This document shows, piece by piece, positions 1 to 4,973 of a stretch of DNA of 8,586 nucleotides; positions within the stretch are counted from its first letter, which is position 1, and the number at the start of each line of letters is the position of its first letter. Made by a program: the position numbers and the translations under genes. The notes beneath the pieces are model-generated. The model was not told the DNA's origin and ran no database searches. It saw only the letters and a program-made list of their open reading frames with translations. This stretch comes from Promethearchaeota archaeon (lineage in GTDB: Archaea; Asgardarchaeota; Lokiarchaeia; Sigynarchaeales; SOKP01): the NCBI GenBank assembly GCA_030620005.1, contig JAUXAJ010000229.1, forward strand, positions 1 to 8,586, written 5' to 3'.

Positions 1-377
1 TCGTAATCAATTATTATATATTTTTTTTTTCTTTTACCGATCCTAAAAGCCCCGTCGGTTGCCCAGCTATTATCGCCCTTGGTCTTGAAATAGTAGACAC
101 CATCTATTTTTTTCTTGTCTATTGCCCTGTGAATTATGGGCGTATCGGGCGATAGATTATTCCACAAGAACGGTTCCATACCATTATCGTAAAAGTACTG
201 GGGGCCCTTCAATATTAAGATATCGCCGTCTTTTTCCCCAATCTTAATGTCTTTTGGTGGTTTATTCTTTAAAACAACCATATCATTTACTTTTAAAACG
301 GGACTCATGGAAGGAGTAATAATTCTATAAAAAATTTGCTTACTTTTTGTTGTCATTGTTTTGATAACTTTTTTCAT
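1..377 (-). CDS. Signal peptidase I, archaeal/ER (SEC11, S26B) type, C-terminus cut by window edge
   Basis: Serine protease that removes signal peptides from exported proteins on the outer face of the membrane. The visible 125 residues contain the S26 signatures in order: TPSMSP with the presumed catalytic Ser23, a hydrophobic strand (VNDMVVLK), GDILIL, then IIHR with the presumed catalytic His83, and KGDNSWATD with Asp102 and Asp108. Ser plus His, rather than Ser plus Lys, is the archaeal/eukaryotic S26B arrangement. ATG at 377 is the first possible start, because the frame closes with TAA at 384-386. No Shine-Dalgarno site precedes it and a TATA-like element lies about 40 bases upstream, so it may be leaderless. 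Oddity: the usual N-terminal membrane helix is absent, and Ser23 follows a short lysine-rich segment. A membrane anchor could lie in the missing C-terminus. A soluble S24/S26-like peptidase is the alternative. Family assignment is confident; the exact role is less so. Confidence 0.82.
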   Translation of the reverse strand, partial: MKKVIKTMTTKSKQIFYRIITPSMSPVLKVNDMVVLKNKPPKDIKIGEKDGDILILKGPQYFYDNGMEPFLWNNLSPDTPIIHRAIDKKKIDGVYYFKTKGDNSWATDGAFRIGKRKKKYIIIDY

Positions 378-411
378 AATTAATTAATTAAAAAATAATT
401 AGATTTTTTTT

Positions 412-427
412 TTAATATAATAAAAAA
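412..427 (-). promoter_or_regulatory. TATA-like promoter element for the signal peptidase gene
   Basis: On the minus strand this reads TTTTTTATTATATTAA, centred about 41 bases upstream of the ATG at 377. That fits an archaeal TATA box giving a very short or absent leader. The background is AT-rich, so such matches arise easily. Confidence 0.35.
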
Positions 428-429
428 GT

Positions 430-591
430 TTAAGGGCTGAAAATATAAGTGTAATATCCATTCTCGCCATTTTTTCTCCCCGATAATACTGTTACGAAGG
501 ATCCTTTAATCCTACTATTTATTGCTGAAGCTTGAGCTTCTTCTTCTTCAATAAAAAATTTCTTTTCATGAATTAAGGCTTGTTTAATCAT
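430..591 (-). CDS. Small protein of unknown function, 53 residues
   Basis: I do not recognise this protein. It begins MIKQALIHEKKFFIEEEE, has an acidic EEEEAQA stretch at residues 15-21, continues with SRIKGSFVTVLSG, and ends GYYTYIFSP. The second half looks like two beta strands (SFVTVL and YYTYIF) joined by a glycine- and asparagine-rich turn (SGRKNGENG). No signal peptide or membrane segment is visible. Support for a real gene: ordered amphipathic composition, an ATG preceded by AAGGTTA at a reasonable distance, a TATA-like GATATTATACC some 35-45 bases upstream, and a position between two same-strand genes. Against it: short length and no recognised family. It could be a small DNA- or RNA-associated protein, but nothing in the sequence decides that. 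Confidence 0.5.
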   Translation of the reverse strand: MIKQALIHEKKFFIEEEEAQASAINSRIKGSFVTVLSGRKNGENGYYTYIFSP

Positions 592-664
592 TTTTAATTA
601 ACCTTGTTTAAATTTTCAGGTATAATATCTTTCTCAATTTAACTATTTAAACATAAACAACACG

Positions 665-673
665 AAAAAAAAA
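665..673 (-). terminator. Oligo-T stretch downstream of the GPT gene
   Basis: Nine A residues on the plus strand give nine T residues on the minus strand, about 75 bases past the stop codon of the GPT gene. Archaeal RNA polymerase commonly terminates at such runs. No hairpin is needed and none is seen directly before it. Confidence 0.35.
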
Positions 674-696
674 CAATTCATTTCGCATTTTTTTTG

Positions 697-709
697 TACA
701 TGTCATGTA
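697..709. repeat. Near-perfect palindrome in the 3' flank of the GPT gene
   Basis: TACATG-T-CATGTA, six base pairs either side of a single central base. The one-base loop makes it a better candidate for a dimeric protein-binding site than for an RNA hairpin. It lies between the GPT stop codon and the T9 run, with no assigned role. Confidence 0.3.
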
Positions 710-745
710 TATAAAAAGAAAAGAAATTAAGAACGAATAAATTCA

Positions 746-2125
746 TTATTCTCGTTCCAAAGAATCGGTTTTCTTTCCCTTGTTGATTTCCCACCAGAAA
801 TAACGGATGGTCAGATAATACCACACTAAAAAGGCAGGAGTTACGAGTACAAAAGCAATAATCATATTAGCAGGAACAATTACGATTATCAAATTTAAAC
901 CTTCAATTGGAATGTCCATTATAAATAATTCAAGAAAGATTAAAAAAAGAATACCAGTAATTAATAGCACGAGCATTAATGATATAACTCCCCTAATTCT
1001 AGGGAAATAATATAACAAAATTATTATGGGGGCAGCAAAAATTCCAATAATGATAAAAACAACAAATAATTCCAGTTTTCCAACAGTAAATAGCATGAGT
1101 AACGTAGTAATTATTGAAAAGATGCCGCAAATGATCGATATGGCGTAGAAGTTTTTAACTAATTCTGGTTCTGTTAACGGGCCTTTTGCCAATAATAATC
1201 TAGGCAATGTTAAAGCCGCATCTTTTTGAGAAGAAGCCTTTATTCGATCATCTTCAAGTAATATGATATCTTCTTTCTCTTCTCTAATTTCGCTACTTTC
1301 AAAAAAGCCTCGTACCGAGCTTAGTATATAAAAACTATTAAAAATATGAATTAATAAGGCACAAAATACAGCCGCTTCAAGAGAACCAAATAAGGCAATG
1401 CACGCAATCATTGACCCCATGCTTAAAGTTCCTACATCGCCAGGAAATATTTTAGCGGGATACTTATTAAAAATGAAAAATGGAATTAATACCGCAATAG
1501 CGACTATTGAAAAAATGATTGCTTCAGCAGAATTCCATAATATTCCGCATATAAACAGAGAGCAAACGGCAATCAAGCACGTTCCAGAGCCTTCGCCGTT
1601 ATATCCTTCCAACATGTTAACAGTATTTGCGAATACCGCAACAATTAACGGAATCGTAAAAGGATATAAGAGAGTTAATCGCAGTTTTCCTAAAACCGGG
1701 ATTGTAGGTGATGAAATATGGATAAAACCAAAATAATTCGATATAAACATTATACCACCCGTAAAAACGATTAGGAATATCTTGTAGCGAGATCTAAGTT
1801 TTATTCGATCATCAATGAAACCGATTGTTCCAGCAAGAATGATTGTGAGCATAAAAATAATGATCTCATTCATTAAAATGGGAAAAAATATTATCAAAAA
1901 AATTGAGGCTGCAGACAAACCAATGATAATACTAACACCGCCTGATTCGGCTACTTCTGGTCGGGCTTTTTTATGAATATCAAACCCTACATGTCCCTTT
2001 TTCTTCATGGTTTTTATTAAATAAGGTAGGATAAGCAGCGTAACTAAAAAACCGACGCTAAATGTGATAATTAAATGAGCTATTTCAGTGATACCCCAAT
2101 TTAATTCAGAAATACTAGTTGCTAT
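746..2125 (-). CDS. UDP-GlcNAc:polyprenyl-phosphate GlcNAc-1-phosphate transferase family (Alg7/DPAGT1-like), first step of N-glycan lipid assembly
   Basis: Polytopic membrane enzyme of the GPT/MraY family. It transfers a sugar-1-phosphate from a UDP-sugar to dolichyl/polyprenyl phosphate on the cytosolic face, starting a lipid-linked glycan. Numbering from the proposed start at 2125 (459 residues): GHVGFDIHKK then VAESGG near 60-63, IDDRIKLRSRYK with the Asp pair at 105-106, NTVNMLEGYNGEGSG at 167-180, FPGDVGT with Asp230, and a cytosolic loop with LEDDRIKAS and LTLPRLLL resembling archaeal DPAGT1-like proteins. About ten hydrophobic segments are seen. The first ATG is at 2008, which would delete the first membrane helix. 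The frame continues upstream through a clear helix (LIITFSVGFLVTLLILPYLI) to ATA at 2125, six bases after AGGTGA, before a stop at 2129-2131. No ATG, GTG or TTG occurs in this extension. A conventional call would be 746-2008. The sugar substrate is inferred. Confidence 0.9.
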   Translation of the reverse strand: MATSISELNWGITEIAHLIITFSVGFLVTLLILPYLIKTMKKKGHVGFDIHKKARPEVAESGGVSIIIGLSAASIFLIIFFPILMNEIIIFMLTIILAGTIGFIDDRIKLRSRYKIFLIVFTGGIMFISNYFGFIHISSPTIPVLGKLRLTLLYPFTIPLIVAVFANTVNMLEGYNGEGSGTCLIAVCSLFICGILWNSAEAIIFSIVAIAVLIPFFIFNKYPAKIFPGDVGTLSMGSMIACIALFGSLEAAVFCALLIHIFNSFYILSSVRGFFESSEIREEKEDIILLEDDRIKASSQKDAALTLPRLLLAKGPLTEPELVKNFYAISIICGIFSIITTLLMLFTVGKLELFVVFIIIGIFAAPIIILLYYFPRIRGVISLMLVLLITGILFLIFLELFIMDIPIEGLNLIIVIVPANMIIAFVLVTPAFLVWYYLTIRYFWWEINKGKKTDSLERE

Positions 2126-2131
2126 TTTTTA

Positions 2132-2137
2132 TCACCT
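2132..2137 (-). promoter_or_regulatory. Shine-Dalgarno site AGGTGA deciding a non-AUG start for the GPT gene
   Basis: AGGTGA followed by six bases and then ATA at 2125-2123. The spacing is normal for initiation at that ATA. The motif is about 120 bases from the first ATG at 2008, so it cannot serve that codon. Confidence 0.55.
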
Positions 2138-2445
2138 ATTCTTGTTCACAATTTTTTACATGTTTTGTATATACTCCACCTGCTACTGGAAATACTTCAC
2201 CACACTTGAAAACTTAGACAAAAAAATTTTTAAATTTAAAAATTAAAATATTTGCAATAAATATATAGTTTATTTTTTAATTCAAAATTATTAATAACAT
2301 TTCTAGTAATAACCCAATTAAAGTCAGATATATGTATTATTATTGCCAGCTTTAAAATGAATTATATACCTATTAAAAAAAAAAAATGCAGTAGAATCAT
2401 ATTTGAAGAATATTTTATTTTAATTCTAAGAAAAGGAGAAGAATA
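2138..2445. other. AT-rich intergenic stretch without a supported gene
   Basis: Very AT-rich spacer between the GPT gene and the tRNA 3' part. Short open frames exist on both strands around 2357-2450, but they run through the tRNA sequence or low-complexity A/T runs. I see no start signal, repeat or conserved motif apart from the oligo-T run listed separately. Confidence 0.6.
2375..2385 (-). terminator. T11 run downstream of the tRNA 3' part
   Basis: Eleven A residues on the plus strand, so T11 on the minus strand, about 60 bases beyond the 3' end of the minus-strand tRNA fragment. It is a plausible end for that transcript. Confidence 0.35.
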
Positions 2446-2470
2446 TAGCCCGGCACGGATTCGAACCGTG
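2446..2470 (-). tRNA. tRNA 3' part (T arm and 3' acceptor strand), candidate 3' half of a split or disrupted tRNA-Gln
   Basis: The minus strand reads CACGG-TTCGAAT-CCGTG, a perfect 5-bp T stem with canonical TTCGAAT loop, then CCGGGCT and discriminator A. CCA is not encoded. U72 with A73 fits archaeal tRNA-Gln (A1-U72), and also initiator tRNA. No 5' acceptor strand able to pair with CCGGGCT, even allowing wobble, occurs in the 230 bases upstream on this strand. The exact complement AGCCCGG does occur on the same strand at 4962-4956, followed by a Gln-like D arm. The bases just before the T stem do not form a recognisable anticodon arm, so the exon boundary is unknown. Alternatives: a remnant of a broken tRNA gene, or an exon of a multi-intron or multi-part tRNA. 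Confidence 0.65.
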
Positions 2471-2472
2471 TT

Positions 2473-2604
2473 TGCGACGCGTCTCGCAGCGAGAAGCATT
2501 GTCACGTATCTTTTTGTAAGTTCCCTCCAACTAATAATCGACTTTTTTATTTCTAAAATTGTCCAGCGTGACACCTTGAGCAAGGGAGAGTTTTCAAAGC
2601 TCAT
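2473..2604 (-). ncRNA. Structured region directly upstream of the tRNA 3' part, possible intervening or leader RNA
   Basis: On the minus strand, reading toward the tRNA 3' part, this holds: GAG-CTTTGAAAA-CTC (2602-2588), whose first seven loop bases CTTTGAA match a Gln(UUG) anticodon loop with U33; CCTT-GCTC-AAGG (2585-2574); a long-range stem TGTCACG (2573-2567) with CGTGACA (2506-2500); and two overlapping GC-rich hairpins, TCTCG-CTG-CGAGA (2494-2482) and TGCGA-GACGCG-TCGCA (2488-2473). It is GC-richer than its surroundings. Together this suggests a processed RNA rather than protein coding. I cannot map a bulge-helix-bulge splice site. A TATA-like CTATTTAATG lies upstream at 2633-2624. Confidence 0.35.
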
Positions 2605-2798
2605 AAAGATGTGCCATTCGAACATTAAATAGTTTAGCATAATGGAGCGTTTGAATTAATTTTGGATGGTTTTTATTAATAGGTTTTCGAGCAAAATGTA
2701 TTTCGAGTAATTCCCTTTTTAAGTCAGTTAATTAATTCAATCAAACTTAAATTAACATGAAAAAAGAAGGTAACAAAAAGATTTTATATTATATCTCT

Positions 2799-2808
2799 TT
2801 ATAAATAA
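2799..2808 (+). promoter_or_regulatory. TATA box for the plus-strand tRNA-Gln
   Basis: TTTATAAATA, centred about 30 bases before the first base of the tRNA at 2834, the standard archaeal spacing. Confidence 0.6.
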
Positions 2809-2833
2809 TTATCTTTTACTCATTAATAAGCCG

Positions 2834-2906
2834 AGACCTGTGGTGTAGCGGCCAAGCATAGAGGGCCTTGAACCCTTTGACCCAGGTTCGAATCCTGGCA
2901 GGTCTA
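2834..2906 (+). tRNA. tRNA-Gln (anticodon UUG) with an unusual C at position 33
   Basis: Complete 73-base cloverleaf. Acceptor AGACCTG pairs perfectly with CAGGTCT, followed by discriminator A; CCA is not encoded. The D arm begins GTGTAG and ends with GGCCAAGCAT. Anticodon stem GAGGG/CCCTT has one G-U pair. The loop is CCTTGAA, variable loop TGAC, T stem CCAGG/CCTGG with loop TTCGAAT. The A1-U72 pair together with UUG at 34-36 identifies Gln; in archaea the amide is normally made on the tRNA by GatDE from Glu-tRNA-Gln. Oddity: base 33 is C where U is nearly invariant. Other archaeal tRNA-Gln loops have the form CTTTG. No alternative fold gives U33 with a paired stem. It is flanked by its own TATA box and oligo-T terminator. 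Confidence 0.93.
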
Positions 2907-2923
2907 CTATTAAAACCTAATTG

Positions 2924-2930
2924 TTTTTTT
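2924..2930 (+). terminator. T7 terminator of tRNA-Gln
   Basis: TTGTTTTTTT starts 14 bases after the tRNA ends. The same TTGTTTTTTT string follows the tRNA 5' part at 4936-4927 on the minus strand, suggesting a shared termination signal. Confidence 0.55.
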
Positions 2931-3293
2931 GATTCTCATTCCAGATGCTATCTACCGACATACCATTGAAAAGTGTATTTTCAAAATATGGCTTTATATA
3001 ACCACTACTAGTGGATTTTAAACCAAAAGAGTGTTCATATATTAGCATATAATAATCCCTTTTGCCTGTCTATTGTTTAAATGACAATATAAATTAAAAT
3101 TTTTTCACTCCTTTCAAAATATTAACATGTCAAAACTACACATATTTAGTAGTATATGTCTCGGCATCACGGAGTATTTTAAAACCATCGTTCGAAGACG
3201 CAAATACGAATATAATATTTAATTTTAGGAAGGTTCAAATCTGATTTTAGTTATATTAAAGGCTTCAAAATATAAATATAAACATGATAATAA
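2931..3293. other. Intergenic stretch without a supported gene
   Basis: AT-rich spacer of about 360 bases between tRNA-Gln and the TPR/RING-like gene, so it lies downstream of both converging units. It contains a tight palindrome CCACTA-C-TAGTGG at 3002-3014 and a 31-codon open frame (3127-3222, plus) with no start signal. Nothing else is recognisable. Confidence 0.6.
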
Positions 3294-4589
3294 TTAAGAT
3301 TTCTTTGGCTCGCCTTTAGGAGCTTTTTTATCGCTCTTTTCTCCAACCGTAATTTCTTCCTCCTCTTGCTCGAACGGTTTCGAAGGTCTTGCCACATCAA
3401 TGGGGTTTTCGCAAGTCCAGCAGGCGTTTTCGATCTCGACCACCGCTTCTGCGCATGTCCTGCAATAGATAGATTTACATTTGGGGCAAATGAACATGTT
3501 AAATCCTTCAACTCCACCTTTACAAACTAAACACGATTGCATGTCCTTGTACACGGTAACTTCCTTTTCGTCGATATTTTCAGTATCTCGTTCCATTTTC
3601 ATTATTTTCGTCCTGAAATGACCTTCAAAATTTCCATCCAATCCTGCTAATTTAATCCGCTCGGAAAGCGGAGCATTAGTCTTTTCTAATTGCTTCCAAT
3701 TGTCTAATTTTCCTTTCAAGTCGTCGTGAAGGCGTCCAATTTCGGCAGCTCTGAGTTTAAATCCTCTTCTTTCAGATATTCGTTGCGCTTGAATCAAAAC
3801 GCGCCGGGCGGTTTTTATATCAAATGTGAGCAATGCCAATTTTCCCTTTAAAATGTAAGAAATCGTTAAATAAAGATCCGATTTCTGTTGTTGAGCTAAA
3901 TCTATAAGTTTATCAAGCACGGGTTTTATCTCCATTAGTACTTCAATATCGCTTGTAATTCTCAGTTCAACGAGTAATAAATTGCATAGTCCAATAAGAG
4001 CTTTTATTTTATGGGTCGAGAATACAGTTTTACTTTCAATTATTTCTTTATATAAATCTTCTGCCTTAGCCCTGTCACGAGCTCGCAAGCTCGCTTGTAA
4101 AAACCGTACTTTAGTATAATTATATTGATTTTGGAGAAGTTTATCTTTTATACTACTTTCGTAGTGTCCTTCTAAACGCTTAAAATAGCTTCTTGCTAAC
4201 TCTATATAGCCCTTTTCAATTGAAATCTCCATGGCGTTTTGACAATAATTTATTAAAAAAACCATTGAAGTAATATCCTTGATAGTAATGCTTTCTTCTA
4301 TTATCTTCATACCACGATCTAAATATTCGAGAGCCTTATCTAAATCACCAATATTCCAATAATAAGTTCCAAAACTACCAAGGGCAAGTCCTACATATTT
4401 CCTAATACCATATTTTTCTGCTACAGCTAAGTATACCTTAGTACTTTCAAGCGAGCGCGATAAATATCCCTTATTACTAAAAGCAGCTCCTTTTATTTGT
4501 AATAAAAAACAGTGGTGTTCTTCCAGCTCTTTTGGTATATCCCCGTGAAAATCCGCGATTAAATCCTCTCCCTCTTTAATAAATTTCAA
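3294..4589 (-). CDS. TPR-repeat protein with C-terminal RING-like zinc-binding domain
   Basis: Helical-repeat scaffold with a terminal cysteine domain. Numbering from the TTG at 4589 (431 residues): paired amphipathic helices typical of TPR run from about 1 to 295, for example GSFGTYYWNIGDLDKALEYL at 71-90 and KGKLALLTFDIKTARRVL at 248-265. A linker leads to eight cysteines at 353, 356, 368, 371, 376, 379, 390 and 393, spaced C-x2-C-x11-C-x2-C-x4-C-x2-C-x10-C-x2-C. This fits a two-zinc cross-brace (RING-like) or treble-clef fold. The tail is charged (EEEEITVGEKSDKKAPK). TPRs bind partner proteins; an E3 ligase role is only inference. The TTG start is doubtful: the frame extends upstream with protein-like sequence, and an ATG at 4693 would join it if the A9 run had one more A. 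No membrane segment or signal peptide. Reading direction and domain content are secure. Confidence 0.85.
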   Translation of the reverse strand: MKFIKEGEDLIADFHGDIPKELEEHHCFLLQIKGAAFSNKGYLSRSLESTKVYLAVAEKYGIRKYVGLALGSFGTYYWNIGDLDKALEYLDRGMKIIEESITIKDITSMVFLINYCQNAMEISIEKGYIELARSYFKRLEGHYESSIKDKLLQNQYNYTKVRFLQASLRARDRAKAEDLYKEIIESKTVFSTHKIKALIGLCNLLLVELRITSDIEVLMEIKPVLDKLIDLAQQQKSDLYLTISYILKGKLALLTFDIKTARRVLIQAQRISERRGFKLRAAEIGRLHDDLKGKLDNWKQLEKTNAPLSERIKLAGLDGNFEGHFRTKIMKMERDTENIDEKEVTVYKDMQSCLVCKGGVEGFNMFICPKCKSIYCRTCAEAVVEIENACWTCENPIDVARPSKPFEQEEEEITVGEKSDKKAPKGEPKKS

Positions 4590-4693
4590 GGATTTATCGT
4601 AATCTCCTGAACTAGTGGTAAGCGAAGCTTTATTTACTAATCTTTTGAATTTTTTTATTGCCTTTTCTCTTTCCTTGTTTTTTTTTCTTTCAT
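4590..4693 (-). other. Probable true N-terminus of the TPR/RING-like gene, separated by a +1 problem at an A9 run
   Basis: In frame with the gene, this stretch encodes KNKEREKAIKKFKRLVNK, then ASLTTSSGDYDKSL leading straight into KFIKEGEDL. That is a natural first TPR helix pair. It contains no ATG, GTG or TTG in frame. An ATG at 4693-4691 followed by AAAG and nine A residues (4686-4678) is one base out of frame. Ten A residues would give MKEKKNKEREK joined to the gene. A strong TATA-like site sits at the right distance from that ATG. Sequencing error, a natural frameshift, or polymerase slippage on the run could each explain it. Confidence 0.55.
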
Positions 4694-4733
4694 TGTTTCC
4701 CCATTTAACAAATCGATCACTCTTGGATGCTCG

Positions 4734-4746
4734 TTAATTTATATAT
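4734..4746 (-). promoter_or_regulatory. TATA box upstream of the TPR/RING-like gene
   Basis: The minus strand reads ATATATAAATTAA. Transcription would begin around 4715, about 20 bases before the ATG at 4693 and well upstream of the TTG at 4589. This favours 4693 as the real start. Confidence 0.5.
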
Positions 4747-4926
4747 CATTTCGCATGTCATTTAAATCATTGCCAATTATTATTGAATACAAAACCAATT
4801 TCTTTCTTTTAATTTTTCAACTTATTTTTAACCGAGAAAAGAAATCCACTCCTTTCCTTTTATTCAAGCATTTCAAAATAACAATATTTTATTCAAAGGT
4901 AAAATAATCCTAAACTAGTTAAAATG

Positions 4927-4933
4927 AAAAAAA
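4927..4933 (-). terminator. T7 run immediately after the tRNA 5' part
   Basis: Seven T residues on the minus strand follow GCATTTG at the end of the D arm. The TTGTTTTTTT string is identical to the one after the complete tRNA-Gln. It suggests the 5' part is a short separate transcript rather than the beginning of a 2.5-kb intron-containing precursor. Confidence 0.45.
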
Positions 4934-4962
4934 CAAATGCTTGGCCACTACACCACCGGGCT
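4934..4962 (-). tRNA. tRNA 5' part (5' acceptor strand and D arm), candidate 5' half of a split or disrupted tRNA-Gln
   Basis: The minus strand reads AGCCCGG, then TG, then GTGTAGTGGCCAAGCAT. After the acceptor strand this differs from the complete tRNA-Gln at 2834 by only one base (GTGTAGT versus GTGTAGC) through the end of the D arm. A1 fits Gln. After GCAT the sequence collapses to TTTG and a T7 run. No anticodon stem, T arm or 3' acceptor strand follows locally. Its perfect partner CCGGGCT lies 2.5 kb downstream on the same strand, joined to a T arm (2470-2446). The element begins 11 bases after the stop codon of the Trm112-like gene and has a TATA-like site 30 bases upstream. A degenerate tRNA remnant remains possible, but both preserved parts are intact by consensus. 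Confidence 0.68.
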
Positions 4963-4973
4963 TAATTAAAAAA

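Noticed and set aside
2357..2632. Open frame of about 91 codons on the plus strand
   Set aside because: Begins in a lysine-rich A-run and is antisense to the tRNA 3' part; its length is explained by the same RNA sequence.
2362..2640. Open frame of about 92 codons on the minus strand
   Set aside because: It runs through the T arm and acceptor strand of the tRNA 3' part and through the structured RNA ahead of it; no start signal or protein-like pattern.
2446..2906. The tRNA 3' part as an integration (att) scar copied from the neighbouring tRNA-Gln
   Set aside because: The T stem and acceptor sequences differ between the two (CACGG/CCGGGCT versus CCAGG/CAGGTCT), and no integrase gene is present.
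3002..3014. Palindrome CCACTA-C-TAGTGG
   Set aside because: One-base loop, no T run and no gene start nearby; noted only as possible chance or a protein site.
3127..3222. 31-codon plus-strand open frame
   Set aside because: Too short, no ribosome site or promoter, no recognisable composition.
3251..3517. Minus-strand frame of 88 codons rich in Arg and Lys
   Set aside because: Lies in another frame over the 3' end of the TPR/RING-like gene, whose cysteine pattern is clearly the coding one.
2446..4962. A single tRNA-Gln precursor with a 2.5-kb intron
   Set aside because: It would have to contain a full protein gene, and a T7 terminator-like run follows the 5' part at once. Known archaeal tRNA introns are far shorter. 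Not excluded by the sequence alone.
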